This document shows, one piece after another, positions 1 to 10,650 of a stretch of DNA of 64,000 bases. Below the pieces are notes generated by a model. The model had not been told where the DNA came from and ran no database searches. It was given only the letters and a program-made list of their open reading frames with translations. How positions within the stretch are numbered: the stretch's first letter is position 1; every line of letters starts with the position of its first letter. The position numbers and the translations under genes are program-made. This stretch comes from Diaporthe sp. PMI_573. Its lineage: Eukaryota > Ascomycota > Sordariomycetes > Diaporthales > Diaporthaceae. The stretch lies in the NCBI GenBank assembly GCA_021399435.1, contig JAJTUP010000001.1, positions 3,782,001 through 3,846,000 of the forward strand. The letters run 5' to 3'.

Positions 1-597
1 AAAGAGATCTTCAGGAGGAAGTCAGAGGAGGACTGGGTCGAGTCGGAGGACGAGGAAGACGACGAGGATGAAGACGAGGATGAGGATATGGAAGACGACG
101 AGGGAGATGAGGACGTCGAGATGGCCGACGAGGGCAGCGTCAAGATCACGGAAAGCAAGCGCAAGAAGAAGAAGCAGCAGCAGCAGCAGGAGGACGAGGT
201 GTCCAACGCCGGCACGGACTCGACGGCTCCATCGACGGCAGCCGAGGAGGAAGAGTCCGAGGCGGACACGGCGGCGACGTCGGTGGACGACGGGCTGCCG
301 CACCCGCGGCCGTTCGAGTCGCGGCGCGACTTCTTCCAGCGGACGTCGGCCGAGTGGCAGGAGGTGCTGATGACGAGCCTCAGGTGGAAGGGGATCCAGC
401 CCGAGAGCCTGGCGGTCAAGGAGATCAAGGCCAAGGCGTTCGAGCTGAGCGAGGAGAAGTGGTGGGACTGCCGCGAGGAGATCACCGCCCTCGAGGACGA
501 GCAGGAGGCCGCGGGCATCGGCGAGGTCGTCTCGCTGGCCGATAAGGGCGAGGCCGGGGCGGGCGGCGGTGGGGGCGGTGCCGGGAGACGACGGTAA
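1..597 (+). CDS. C-terminal part of a DUF4110 (Kelch-repeat type) protein, 5' end outside window
   Basis: The frame is open from base 1 to the stop at 595-597 and gives 198 residues of a larger protein. It begins with a very acidic run of Asp/Glu, then a basic Lys/Gln stretch, then a compact domain starting near RDFFQRTSAEWQEVLM and including SLRWKGIQPESLAVKEIKAK. That last segment matches what I know of DUF4110, which closes fungal and plant Kelch-repeat proteins (the yeast Kel3/KLHDC4 group). The Kelch blades would lie to the left of the window, so the full architecture cannot be confirmed. The tail ends in a Gly/Arg-rich run. The molecular role of the family is poorly known; the acidic-basic linker suggests a nuclear or RNA-linked protein, which is inference only. 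Confidence 0.75.
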   Translation, partial: KEIFRRKSEEDWVESEDEEDDEDEDEDEDMEDDEGDEDVEMADEGSVKITESKRKKKKQQQQQEDEVSNAGTDSTAPSTAAEEEESEADTAATSVDDGLPHPRPFESRRDFFQRTSAEWQEVLMTSLRWKGIQPESLAVKEIKAKAFELSEEKWWDCREEITALEDEQEAAGIGEVVSLADKGEAGAGGGGGGAGRRR

Positions 598-1166
598 GGG
601 CCTACATGGCTGGGCTTATGGGTCTGAATATGTACTAGGCACTGTATTGTTGCTATTACGTGGTGTGGCTATCTCTACAAGCTGCAGCTATCGACCATGG
701 GGAGCAACGGTTGTGTGGATGGATTTGACCACAGCACTCAAGAGACATATCGTTGCCCACGTTTTCTGACTTATGGCCATATATTGGGCCGACATATTGA
801 CCATAGCCTGCTCTGTTGATATCCGAGAAATCGTGTAGCACTCACTTTCATGTGATGATTGATATTGTCTGTGTTCAGGTGCAAAAAGCGGCGTGATGAG
901 ATTATCAAGAAAGGTGGGGGGGGGGGGTTCACGCAGGGTTAAGTAGGGTTTGCCACCGACAACCCATTCCCGGTTCAGCAAACCTCAAGACACTCCAACC
1001 TAACAAATGCAGCGTTTCACTTCCTATTCTTTCTAATTGCAACTGGATGGTGAATTTTGCTCTGTCTGCAGTGGTATTGTTCCATTAAGTCGTACTAAAA
1101 CGTTTACTGCAGACAGATATTGGCAACGTTCGGCGTCGTAGTCGTGACGCAATCACAACAGCCAAG
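598..1166. other. Intergenic region, no gene seen
   Basis: This holds the 3' flank of the DUF4110 gene and the promoter of the WLM peptidase gene. A G homopolymer lies near 917-926. The short open frames here lack splice logic and family resemblance. Confidence 0.5.
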
Positions 1167-2637
1167 ATGCCTCTAGGCATACAGCGCCTAAATGCAAAGA
1201 AGACCCAGCCGAACGACAGAGTGATCTTCATCAAGCCCCTCAAGGGAAAAGATGAGGCGATCGCACAGGACTTCCTCGAACGGATTGCCGCACAGTGTCG
1301 TACGTACAATTCCCAAGTCTCCCTAGGGCCGATCCACAACATGCTGACCCTCTCATGACGAAGTCCCAATCATGAAAGAACATCATCTATCAGTCACAAC
1401 ACTCGAAGAGTATGAACCCAACCGGGAGTTTGTTGGTCGCAACTTCAATGCAGGCGAGATCATCCAGCTCGTGCTGAAGTCCCGATCAGGCCACTGGTTA
1501 CCTTTCAACTATGTGCAGATGGTGATGATGCACGAGCTGGCGCACTGTAAGCAGATGAACCACAGCCGCGCCTTTTGGAAGGTCCGCAACGAGTATGCAG
1601 AGCATATGCGCAAGCTATGGTCTAGGGGCTACACAGGCGAGGGCTTGTGGGGCCGGGGCGCGCTGTTAGGCACAGGCGAGTTCGAGAAGAACACGGTCAC
1701 AGCCGGCGAGGACCTGCCGGAGCACCTCTGCGGCGGCACTTATAGGTCGCGGAGGAGGAAGAGGAAGGCAAAGCCTGACCTGTCATACCAGGAGAAGAAG
1801 CAAAAGCGCATCGAGAAGAAGTTTGGAAAGAATGGAGTTGCTCTGGGTGCCGATGAGGACGTTAAACTACAGCTGGAGAAGGGCCGAGCCACGCAAGCAG
1901 CTCCAAGAGTCGCGCAGAGCAAGAGAGGGAGGGAATTGAGGGCTGCCGCCGCGCTGGCCAGATTCGACCAACACAGACAGGATCCAGCCGGCCAAGGGAG
2001 ACCCGATGACGATGACCAAGGCAGCGCCAGCGAGAGCGAGTATGAAGATGCGGAGGGAGGGGCGGCTGATGCCGTTGACATCAACGGGCAGAAGCTTCTT
2101 GACACCAAGGGGCACGGCTTGATTCGAGTCTGCGGCGACGAGAACCCCGACGATCGAGATGCGGCAAACGAGTTAAGGGAGGCACAAGCCTCCATGGCGA
2201 GATTTGTCACGGGCATCAAGAACCAGCCCAATCGCGACAACAGGGACCCTGGCTCGTCAGCTGAACCCTCAGCTACGAAAGGAGAATTAATAAGTCAGCC
2301 CTACCAGGCCGCCGAGCAGGTTGAGCCGAAGATTAAAGACAAGCAAGCCCCTAGCATGACAAAGGCTGAGGCACAGCCTCGCGGCACGAAAATAGAGACC
2401 GCGGTGACTCGGGGCGCCGCCAAACCTGCAGCAGCAGGTGAGACGTGCACGGCGTGTTCACTCCAGAACGAGGCATTCGCTGTAACTTGCAGCATGTGCT
2501 CAAATGTTTTGGACCCGGCCAGCGTGCCCGGCTCATGGAGTTGCCAGAGTGCTCTGTGCAAGGACAGCACCTATCTCAACGCCGGGGACTGTGGCACTTG
2601 TGGGATTTGTGGGCAGCGCAAAGGTGCATCCGGCTGA
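1167..2637 (+). CDS. WLM-domain zinc metallopeptidase with C-terminal RanBP2-type zinc fingers
   Basis: Two exons, 1167-1299 and 1364-2637, give 468 residues. The 64-bp intron has donor GTACGT, a gctgac branch site and an AAG acceptor, and splicing restores the phase. The WLM (Wss1-like metalloprotease) domain fills roughly residues 1-165. The zincin motif is HELAHCKQMNH, with His101, Glu102, His105 and His111 as predicted zinc ligands and catalytic acid. A charged, low-complexity middle follows. The tail has two RanBP2-like fingers: Cys406/409/420/423, then Cys438/443/454 with Cys457 or Cys460. Relatives of Wss1/SPRTN degrade DNA-protein crosslinks and SUMO or ubiquitin conjugates. The motif here is HELAHxxxMNH rather than the HELTHxxxGPH of yeast Wss1, so it belongs to a sister subfamily and its substrate is not established. 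Confidence 0.85.
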
Positions 2638-4252
2638 AAGGACCGGACGACTTGTCGGACATCAACGACATCCCGGCGAGGGCGCCGAGCACGACCGCAT
2701 GATAACTAGCCGAGTCATGTCCTCACTGCGTCCCGAGAACACCTCGCTTGGTGCTCGATATGATCTTCGACATTCATAGCATGACCCGCTGGGCGATCTT
2801 TGTTCCGTGGGCGCGTGCTTTTTGTTTCTGGGATCCGCGGCGGGAGAGAAGCTTGGTGTGGTGAGATGTTCGAGGCCGCCCTTGAACCAGTCGGGGCTCC
2901 CAAACGAGTAAGGAACGCACCTCTTGAGGCAGCTCATCGTCCCACGTTACGGCTTTGCCATCCGAAGCACCGGATGAAGTATTCCCACTGCTCTCAACGG
3001 GGCGCAATAGGTGCACGGACGAGCAGTCGGTGTACATCGTGTCATGAAGGCCAAGTCCAACAGACCTGAGGCTCTAGTTATCTCAGCGGGTTGGCAAGAC
3101 GCCACCACACAGCAAATCTGCCGCCCACGGCCCGATGAGAGTACTGTGGTATATTGCACCGTTGCCATGGGTCGGAAATGATCGCCCTCAGACTGCAGCT
3201 CGCAGGCAGATCTGCTGCATCCTAGTTGAACAATAAACACTACCATCTCCCTCATCCCTTCGACCATCGTGCATACTAATTAACAAAGAGAAGTAAACGA
3301 GGCTAACGTTATGTCTTGTGTGAAAAAACCACACATGCCCAGTATGAGCGCCTTTGCTTGCTGGCCAGAACAAGAAGGTCAAATCTCGGGGTGCTAGTTC
3401 GCAAAGGGATTGGCTGGGATCTGCTGCCGACGCCCTCCCTGGCCTGTTTCATCTTTTTCTTCTGCTCCCTTTCCATCCTATCGCAACCCCACGCAGTCCC
3501 CAACGTGTGGGTGGGGTACTCCAACGCATAAGGTTTGCCAGAAGTATTAAGGTTACAGCGGTGTTCGCGCGCACGCCCCTTGTCTGGGGTTTTTTGCCCT
3601 TACCGTCGACGCCCGGGTGCGCGGGCTCCCTTCCTAGACGGCAGAGGGCTCGGGTCGTCTGATTCTTCGGGAAGGTTGGAAGGGTTGCGAGGATTACCGC
3701 GGGAGGATCACTCTCGCAGTCGATGCGGTGCAGATCTCTGGGCTCCTCTGGGCTTTGTTTGGAAGAACCCCGGCGCACGAGGTGCCAAGGTAGGGATATT
3801 ATGGTTGGTGTGCATGGTGAACCTGGCCGATATGTCTTGTGGCCTATTTTCGATCAATATCCATGAGACTCGACAGTTGTTCGGTTTGTATAAGGGCGAG
3901 AGGGGAACCGTCGAATATCTCCGTGTGGCTGTCCTGACCCGCATCTTCGTTCACTTCACTGTCGACGGCAACTCACTCAGCTTTTCGGCACCCTTCTCTT
4001 TCCTTTAGATCCACAGATCTGTGATCGTTCAGTCCTTTCTTCAACACATTGATCGAATTTTTAAATACTTACTCTACTTCCCCGTGTGCTCTGTTCATCC
4101 CGTCCGACCGAGTCGACGTCTCTCTCTATCACTCCTATCACCTCGTTTCAACTTCGTCCTATTCTCCGCCTCACTCGAAAGGACGAACCTTTCAGCAGTA
4201 TCGAGGACACAGTCATCTGCATATCTCACCTTACTATTCACACAGCATCAAA
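2638..4252. other. 1.6-kb intergenic region, including promoter of the secreted-protein gene
   Basis: No convincing gene on either strand. The last 250 bases are CT-rich, as in many fungal 5' leaders, with a TTTTTAAATA stretch near 4058 that could serve as a TATA-like element about 190 bases before the downstream start. Open frames here lack conserved features. Confidence 0.4.
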
Positions 4253-4848
4253 ATGCATTCAGCATCTACAATCCTGAAGGCTTTCGTGATCCTCGCCGGC
4301 GTCAGTGCGGCTCTACCTGGTCCCTGGAGCGTTCCCCCTGGTATGTTTGATGAGCACAGAGACTCTTTATGACAAGATGCTAATCGAACCGGTAGAGCAC
4401 TTGGAGATTCTGGCTCTCAGACGCGCCACCCCTCTGAACCCGGATGCCGTGACCGACGTGCGTTGCTGGAACACTGAGGAGTAAGTGCATGACACAACAT
4501 TCCACTTCTTTTCGTAGGATCGCATCTGACAAGCACCACAGGAAGATCATCTTCCACGAGGAGAACGCAGCACAGCTCGCCATCTGCGACGGCATATCGG
4601 GCTCCACATCTCAGTGCGGCGGGTCGCCAACGACGACCGTCGGCCGCAAGGGCAGCGCCAAGTTCACTCTCACAGCCCTCAACGAAGGCGCCAAGATCAA
4701 CATCTCCAAGGTCCGGTGGGAGGAGTGTGTTCACGCCGCCCGCGCCGTGTGTCCCACGGGGAGCCTCTCGGCGACGTGCCGCGGCGGGGCGACCGCCGGG
4801 GACGTCGCGTTCGTCCTGGAGAACCCGGCGATGGAGGCTAAGCGTTGA
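4253..4848 (+). CDS. Small secreted protein with six cysteines (effector-like)
   Basis: Three exons, 4253-4340, 4396-4480 and 4542-4848, give 159 residues. Introns are 55 and 61 bp with donors GTATGT and GTAAGT and TAG/CAG acceptors, and frames join cleanly. The N-terminus is a clear signal peptide (basic start, AFVILAGVSAA core, cleavage probably near residue 20). The mature part has exactly six Cys, in contexts VRCWN, AICDG, SQCGG, EECVH, AVCPT and ATCRG, compatible with three disulfides. There is no GPI or transmembrane tail. Size, secretion and Cys content fit fungal effector or extracellular-matrix proteins. The ICDG...QCGG spacing loosely recalls the glycan-binding Y3-like fold, but I cannot confirm this by eye. 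The base composition turns GC-rich in exon 3. Confidence 0.75.
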
Positions 4849-5867
4849 AAGGCGCGCGCGCGCTAGCGGGCGCAAAAAAGTTTACGACACCAATTCACGA
4901 CCGAAAGAAATCCTTCCATATCGAAGGGTGCCTTGGGGGTAACCGCATTTCCGTCCCCAGCCATACATACTGTGGGGGGGGGGGCGGGTGGAATCGCACC
5001 CACCTCGGCTGGCCGACTTCACTTCTTCCGACCTCATGGCAAGGCTCGACAGTGCGCTAGGGATAAGGCTATAGGGCGGCGTTCGGTGGGTTAGGGGTGA
5101 TTCTGGCACTTTTACTTGATACCTGCCCTTGGTACTCCCCCTAACTAGGGAAAGGACCGGGCGAAACATGGGTCAAGACCGGGGAGGGACTTGATGTACC
5201 ACTGCCTGTGATGATGCTAGACACCTACTCAGATACCTAGTCTCTGCGGAGGCTCAAACTTTTGTTGTGATGTTGACAAACAAATCAGGGTCTTTCCCGA
5301 GAGCGGTCGCACGGATGCAACTTTGTGATTTAAGAGTGAAACACTTGCTGCTTTTGCTCTGAAACAACAAGATTAGGTGTGGCAACGCACTTTCAAGGTT
5401 TGTTTAATTGCATGTGGGCGGCTGTCATGGACACTCCGTCCCTGCATATTAAGAGAACAAAGCGCGATATATACGTGCAAATTATTAATTAAGTAAGGGG
5501 TTTTACGCTTCGACCGCAAAGTGTGGTGTCCACCGACAATCTCCCGGCGTTGCAATGGCCGATTTCATCACAGGCAGACAGACGCCTGTCCAGCACACCT
5601 GCTTTTACAATAATGTCGACGCGTAAGCTAGCACAGATGATATCACATTCAATGAGTCGTCAACGCCATGTAAAGTCGTAGAAGGAGAATTGTCCCGGTA
5701 AGAATCATCAGGATATGGGTATCACAATAAACAATTCTGCATGGTCAAGCATGTCCCCCCAAACCATACCAAACAGCCACAGCGCCTACCAACACCAGCA
5801 ACACCTCTCCTTCGCATGCCATCACATCACGTCATGAGAAATATCAAGCCTCCGGCCGGCCCGATAA
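4849..5867. other. 1-kb intergenic region between convergent genes
   Basis: This is the 3' flanks of the secreted-protein gene and of the vps71-like gene. A run of G lies at about 4973-4984. No gene with coding features was found. Confidence 0.4.
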
Positions 5868-6899
5868 TCACAGACCGTAGCGCGTAACGCACTCCTCGCG
5901 GTGCACGTCCAGGCAGTCCAGCGCGCACACCCTCGTCCCGCACTTCATGCACCTGACCCGGCCCCAGTACCCGCACACCTCGCAGAACTGCCGGGGCGCG
6001 TACCGCTTGTCGTCCTCGGCCCACCCGCCCCGCGCCTGGTTGTAGTTGAGCGCCGGCGCGCGCAGGAGCTCGCGCAGCTCCGAGTCCGTCGGCAGCGGGG
6101 GTAGCCACGACCCCAGCAGCGGGTCGGCGTCCCCCGCGCACGGGGGCGGCTGGAAGCGCGTTAGGGGCGCGAGGATCTCTGACTCGGCCTCGGCCTCGGG
6201 AGCGCCGGGCTCGGGCTGCTGGTCGGCGGTCGCGCTGGTTGGTCCTGGTGGCGGCGGGGCATCTGTCATGGCGATGTCGACGTCGGCTGTTGGTGTGGAT
6301 ACCGGGGTGGCGGACCTTTTGCTGCCACCAGCGGGAGTCTTGCCTTTTGAACCTGACGCGCCTGCTTTCTTCATCGCAGCACTAGCACTAGCAGCAGCAG
6401 CAGGTCTTCTGCTGCCGCCGGACGGGCCGGACGGCGCCGGGGTGCCCTCCAGGCTTTGTGCTTGGCTCCTCACGGGCGCCTCGCTCTGCGTCCGCCTCCA
6501 GGCCTCGAAGTCGTCCAGGTGATTGGCGAAGGTCTTCTGGCTGGCGAGTATCTTCCTCACGTTGGGCGTGTGGCCCCTGATCTTGCCGTCCTTGTCCCTC
6601 CCGCCGCTCGGTACCGGGATCTGGCCGTCGCGGCCGCCAAGGTTGTCCCGCTGCAGCTCGTCGAGCTCCTTCTGGATCTTTGCGTCGCGGCGGGCCGAGA
6701 TGCCCTTTTGCACGTTGGCGCTCGAGCCTGCGGCCTGGTTCGCATTACGAGCGGCGCGCTTGTTCCGGTTTACGTGCAGGTGGACGGCGGACACGGACTG
6801 GCTCGGGGTCGCGGTGGCACCTGTGTCCGGCACGTAGGCCCAGCCCGGCGCATTGGTGGTCTTGGCGCTCGCGACCTCGATGACGCCGAAGTTGTTCAT
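5868..6899 (-). CDS. vps71: HIT-type zinc-finger subunit of the SWR1 complex (Vps71/Swc6-like)
   Basis: A single exon of 343 residues. The final 40 residues form a full zf-HIT module with eight ligands: Cys306, Cys309, Cys317, Cys320, Cys325, Cys329, His333 and Cys337, in the sequence context FCEVCGYWGRVRC and CLDVHREEC. The FCxVCGYWGRxRC form is characteristic of Vps71/Swc6 (ZNHIT1 in animals), a subunit of the SWR1 remodeller that exchanges H2A for H2A.Z in nucleosomes. Residues 60-130 carry a charged helical region with a DxPxGGRDxDGKIRGHTPNVRKILASQKTFANHLDDFEA block typical of the fungal orthologues. The middle is Pro/Ala/Ser-rich and disordered. Start chosen at the first ATG, 6899; the reading is uninterrupted. 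Confidence 0.88.
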   Translation of the reverse strand: MNNFGVIEVASAKTTNAPGWAYVPDTGATATPSQSVSAVHLHVNRNKRAARNANQAAGSSANVQKGISARRDAKIQKELDELQRDNLGGRDGQIPVPSGGRDKDGKIRGHTPNVRKILASQKTFANHLDDFEAWRRTQSEAPVRSQAQSLEGTPAPSGPSGGSRRPAAAASASAAMKKAGASGSKGKTPAGGSKRSATPVSTPTADVDIAMTDAPPPPGPTSATADQQPEPGAPEAEAESEILAPLTRFQPPPCAGDADPLLGSWLPPLPTDSELRELLRAPALNYNQARGGWAEDDKRYAPRQFCEVCGYWGRVRCMKCGTRVCALDCLDVHREECVTRYGL

Positions 6900-7431
6900 G
6901 GTGTGAGGGCTTCGGAGGCGTGGTTGTGTTTAGGTTGTCCGCAGGAGGGCTGACGCCGAGGAAAAGGTGGGCTTTTTTTGACAGCATCGGCCCGCGCTCG
7001 GCAGAAAGCCCGACCCACTGTGAGGTGCAAGCCCGAGCGCGGACGGGCTCTCGTAGAAGTGCCTGCCCTGCAATATGATCTACGGTTGCAACAGAGCCAC
7101 ATGAGTATCGTCTTTCCAAGCAACCACGTGCTTCTTGATCTGGTAGGCCTGACATGAGTTTATTCCAGGGATCCAGGGATGGGCAGAGCCTGTCCGTCGC
7201 ACGGAACGGATGACAGGCAAAACCACATCGACATCGGAATACAGGCTACAGCTCACATGCAGACCAATTTCGGCTTGAACATCAGCTCAATCAATTGAAG
7301 ATGACTAGAGCCCAGACTCCTGTGACGCGCATTTTGACCTGCAGATAGGAGCTCGGATTTAATGATACAGCCTCATGCCCACGGCCTCGCACCGACACGC
7401 TCGCCCCCGAAGCAATTCTCCCGAACGACCC
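6900..7431. other. Intergenic region: vps71 promoter and 3' flank of the small mitochondrial gene
   Basis: No gene seen. The region joins the 5' end of the vps71-like gene to the 3' end of the next minus-strand gene. No clear TATA element. Confidence 0.4.
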
Positions 7432-8013
7432 TTATTTCTTCTTCTTCTCCATCGTATCAATCTTCTCCTCGAGTGTGGTCAGGTAGTTGCTCATTCGTTG
7501 CGTGGCTGCCTGCAGGGCCTGTATTGGTACGCAAAAGGAGGTCAGCGATCGTGCTCTAAGCCCGGGCCCCTCGGGTGTGCGAGCCAAGGGACGGGTATGA
7601 TTCGAACGGGGGACTGTGCATATTGGGCCCCGTGAAGAAGCCAGAGGGCGTGGGAAGGGGGATTGCATTGGCCCCAACAACGCACATAGATATCGTCCTG
7701 GAGCAGCTCGTTTGACGCCTTGTAGTCTTGCAGGACGTAGTAGTAAGACCCAGAGCCGGCGAGGGTCGCTCCGACCAGGAAACCAAACAGTCTGTTGCCA
7801 CTGAGTATTAGCAGCCCGATCCTGCCGTCACTGCCTGCGATACGGATGCTGTCATGCGACTGACCCTCCGCGGAATGCGCCCATGGGCTTGCTGGCCGGG
7901 AGCGGCGCGGCGTCGGCGTAGAGCCTCGGGGCGGATGTCTGGAAGGATCGTCGCGCTGCGCCGCCCGCCGAGCGGAGAGCGCGGGCTCCTGATGAGAATA
8001 GTCTTGCAGCCAT
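7432..8013 (-). CDS. Small mitochondrial membrane protein with C-terminal coiled coil (conserved fungal type, unnamed)
   Basis: Three exons read 8013-7865, 7800-7686 and 7518-7432 and give 116 residues. Donors are GTCAGT and GTGCGT; acceptors are ACTCAG and ATACAG, the first preceded by a tgctaatac branch site; both junctions keep the frame. Residues 1-35 are rich in Arg/Ala/Ser with no acidic residue (MAARLFSSGARALRSAGGAA, then RRSFQTSAPRLY), a strong mitochondrial presequence. One membrane segment follows (LFGFLVGATLAGSGSYYYVL). The end is a short coiled coil, ALQAATQRMSNYLTTLEEKI, closing in a Lys-rich tail. The architecture suggests an inner-membrane protein with the coiled coil on one side. 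I do not recognise a named family. No single open frame spans the gene, so it is easily missed by ORF calling. Confidence 0.72.
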
Positions 8014-9024
8014 CTTGGCAGGCTGTCGTGAGGTCGCGAGGTGGGAGGGTCGGGAAGTCGCGAGGTTTCGAGGGAAGTAGTGTCGCTAGCTGTCTCCGCA
8101 AGCTTGCTCGCCTTTGGAGCTCCGACGCCTGAGACGTCACCCGGAAGTGGCCGCGCCCCCAAAGGTGGTGGGGCCGCTCGGCCAATGGCCTAATTCTGGT
8201 TACTTGCAGGGGCGACAACACCTGGGCGACACAGTTGGACGTCACTGTCTTTCAGCTAATTCGGCCAGCTAACAGTATTATACAGCCCTCAATGAACTGA
8301 TATCGCTCCCACTAGTACATTGTCCCAACCAGAAATTATAGGTGGTTCATATTGTCCACTTATCCCGCTAAAGCCAAAGATGTGTACAACGCAGCTCTCG
8401 ACTAATACGGTACCCCAGACGGCGAACGACCTCTTAGACGAGTGGTCCGTTCACTTTTTGGAAGCCGCGCCAGGCCGCCGCCGCCCATCCAAGGATGTTT
8501 CGGTTTGGATGAGGGATCTCGGGCATCGCTAACGGAAGACCGGTGTCCCGCCTATATTTATATGCACACGCTACGTCTCAAATGCATGGCCGCAGACCAG
8601 ACCTAGTACCGAGTCAACCAGACCAGCTTATTATAGAGAACGTGCGTAGTTTCTCGTACAGCCCATAGCCGGATAGTGCTAATAGAGGACACGACACATG
8701 AAGCATAGAGACTAAAGTAGGCAATATGAGGGAGGATACTCGAGTTTGCTTGCTGGCGTCGACGGGTGTGCAGGTGCCATGTGCAGGCCATGGAAGCAAG
8801 CTCACTACAGCGATATACCAGTGGTATCACTTCACCGGCGACGTGTCAAGTAGACATCATCACCTTGCACGAGAAAGCAACTGTTCAGTACGTAAAAGAT
8901 TCCATTAATCGCGTGCGCCAGGACGGACTATTTTGACCGTGACCGTGAATCCCTAAAATCCGAACGAACAAGTCATAAAAACGAAATACCAAGCCGTCTG
9001 CATGTAATCTGGGTCATCACTCCT
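8014..9024. other. 1-kb intergenic region
   Basis: Upstream flank of the mitochondrial protein gene and 3' flank of the disulfide isomerase gene. Short open frames near 8320-8532 and 8726-8908 show no family features. Nothing else is recognisable. Confidence 0.4.
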
Positions 9025-10650
9025 CTACAGCTCATCGTGCTCTGTCTCCTTCTCCTTGGCCTCCTCGGTCTTCTCAGTAGCTGCAGGGGCCACAGGGGTC
9101 TCCTCCTCCTCAGCGACGGAAACCTTGGCCTTGTACTTGCCGTTCTCGGCGATGAAGTCGATCAGGTCCTCGATCGTGCGAGAGCCGCTGTAGGTGGCAG
9201 GAGAGTCCTTGCCACCGGCCGCGTAGAGCTTGATGGTGGGGAAGCCCTGGATCTCGTCGGGAACGTCGTTGGCAGTCGCATCCACCTTGGCGATGGTAAC
9301 CTTGTCCTTGAACTCAGAGTTGGCGTACAGGGTGGCGAGCTCGTCGTACTTGGGAGCAAGAGCCTTGCAGTGACCGCACCAGGGGGCGTAGAACTCGATC
9401 AGAACATCCTTGGTGTCATCCTTGACGATGTCTTCGTAGTTCTTGGCCACGACAATAGTGACGGGGCCCTCCTGGGTCTCAGGGATGGGCTCGGACTTGA
9501 TGCTGGGCTCGACCTTGCCGGCGACGAAGTCCTCAACAAACTTCTTGATGTCCTTGGCGACGATCTTCTTCTCCTGGTCGTAAGGGAACTTCTGGTTCTT
9601 GACGGTGTCCTGGATGGCGAAGGCGGGGAACTGGTCGGCCTTGAGGTTCAGGTTGCCGGCGTGGGCGCCAAACTGCTTAGCATCAATGGTGGCGAAGTTG
9701 ACAGCACCACGCTGAGCCTCGGCAACGGACTTCAGCTCCTCGCTGAGCTCCTTGCGCTCCTCGGGGGTCTCGGCGAAGATGTAGGCCAGGGGCTTGCCGG
9801 AGGACATGTAGTCGGAGTAGGTCTCTGGGCCAACCTCGCCAATCAAGGGGGTGGCGGCGGTCTTGGCGAAGCCCTCAATGGCCTCGACATCGAACTTCTC
9901 GGAGAAGACAGTCTTGCCCTCGTCGAAGTCCTTGTACAGGACGACAGCGGGAGCGGTGACACCCTCAGCCTCAGCAAGGGCAGCGTCACTGCTTGCGCCG
10001 AAGGGGTAGTTGTCGCGAAGCTTCTCGGCGACCTTGGTGAAGGTCTCGTTGGAGGCCTTGTCAGACGCATCGAAGTAGGCAACGAGGACGACCTTGTCAG
10101 CCTTCTTGAAGTCCTCGAGGGTATCGGAAGTGAGGACGGAAACTGCGGGAAGGCTCTGCTTGATCATGTAGGATGTGATGCTACAAAGGACACGATTAGT
10201 AAACCGTCTCGGACGGGGACAAAGCAGGGGCTGAGCTTACGCAGATGCCTTGCGCTGGCCCTTGTAGGGGGTGATGTTCTCGGGGCCGCGGAAGACCTTG
10301 AGGGTAGGGTATCCCTCAACACCGTATTGTTGGCAGAGCTCAGACTCCTCTGTGCAGTCAACCTTGATGAGCTTGATGTCCTTCTCCTTCAGAGTCGTGG
10401 CGGCCTCTTCGTATTCTGGGGCGAGGGCCTTGCAGTGGCCGCACCATGGTGCGAAGACTAAGACAACCTTTGTTAGCTGTCTGACCAGTACAATGGGCGC
10501 TCAGGGCGACAACATACACTCTGCAAGAACGATGTCGTTCTCCTTGACGAACTCGTCGAAGGTGTCCTTCTTGAGCTGGGTTACATCTGAGGCGGTGGCA
10601 ACTGCTGCAGCAGCGAGCAGGCCCCAGGCCATATTCCTGACGGAAGGCAT
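9025..10650 (-). CDS. pdi1: Protein disulfide isomerase
   Basis: Three exons, 10650-10518, 10457-10241 and 10180-9025, give 501 residues, the usual PDI length. Introns of 60 bp each have donors GTATGT and GTAAGC. A signal peptide ([14 protein letters not shown]) leads to the a domain with active site WCGHC (Cys50-Cys53), the redox-inactive b and b' domains, and the a' domain with WCGHC (Cys385-Cys388). The protein ends in an acidic tail and the ER-retrieval signal HDEL. It catalyses disulfide formation and reshuffling of secretory proteins in the ER lumen. Codon use is strongly biased to C/G-ending codons, as expected for a highly expressed gene. The opposite strand is open for over 1.4 kb only because of this bias. 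Confidence 0.97.

Noticed and set aside
3535..4008. 157-codon plus frame before the secreted-protein gene
   Set aside because: Composition is not protein-like, no splice or start context, and it overlaps the probable promoter.
7585..7610. Reverse-strand gttcgaatc, like a tRNA T-loop
   Set aside because: It lies inside an intron of the small mitochondrial gene and no cloverleaf can be built around it.
9037..10461. 474-codon plus-strand open frame
   Set aside because: It is exactly antisense to the disulfide isomerase and exists only because that gene avoids certain codons; its product is an unnatural Leu/Gly/Val run.
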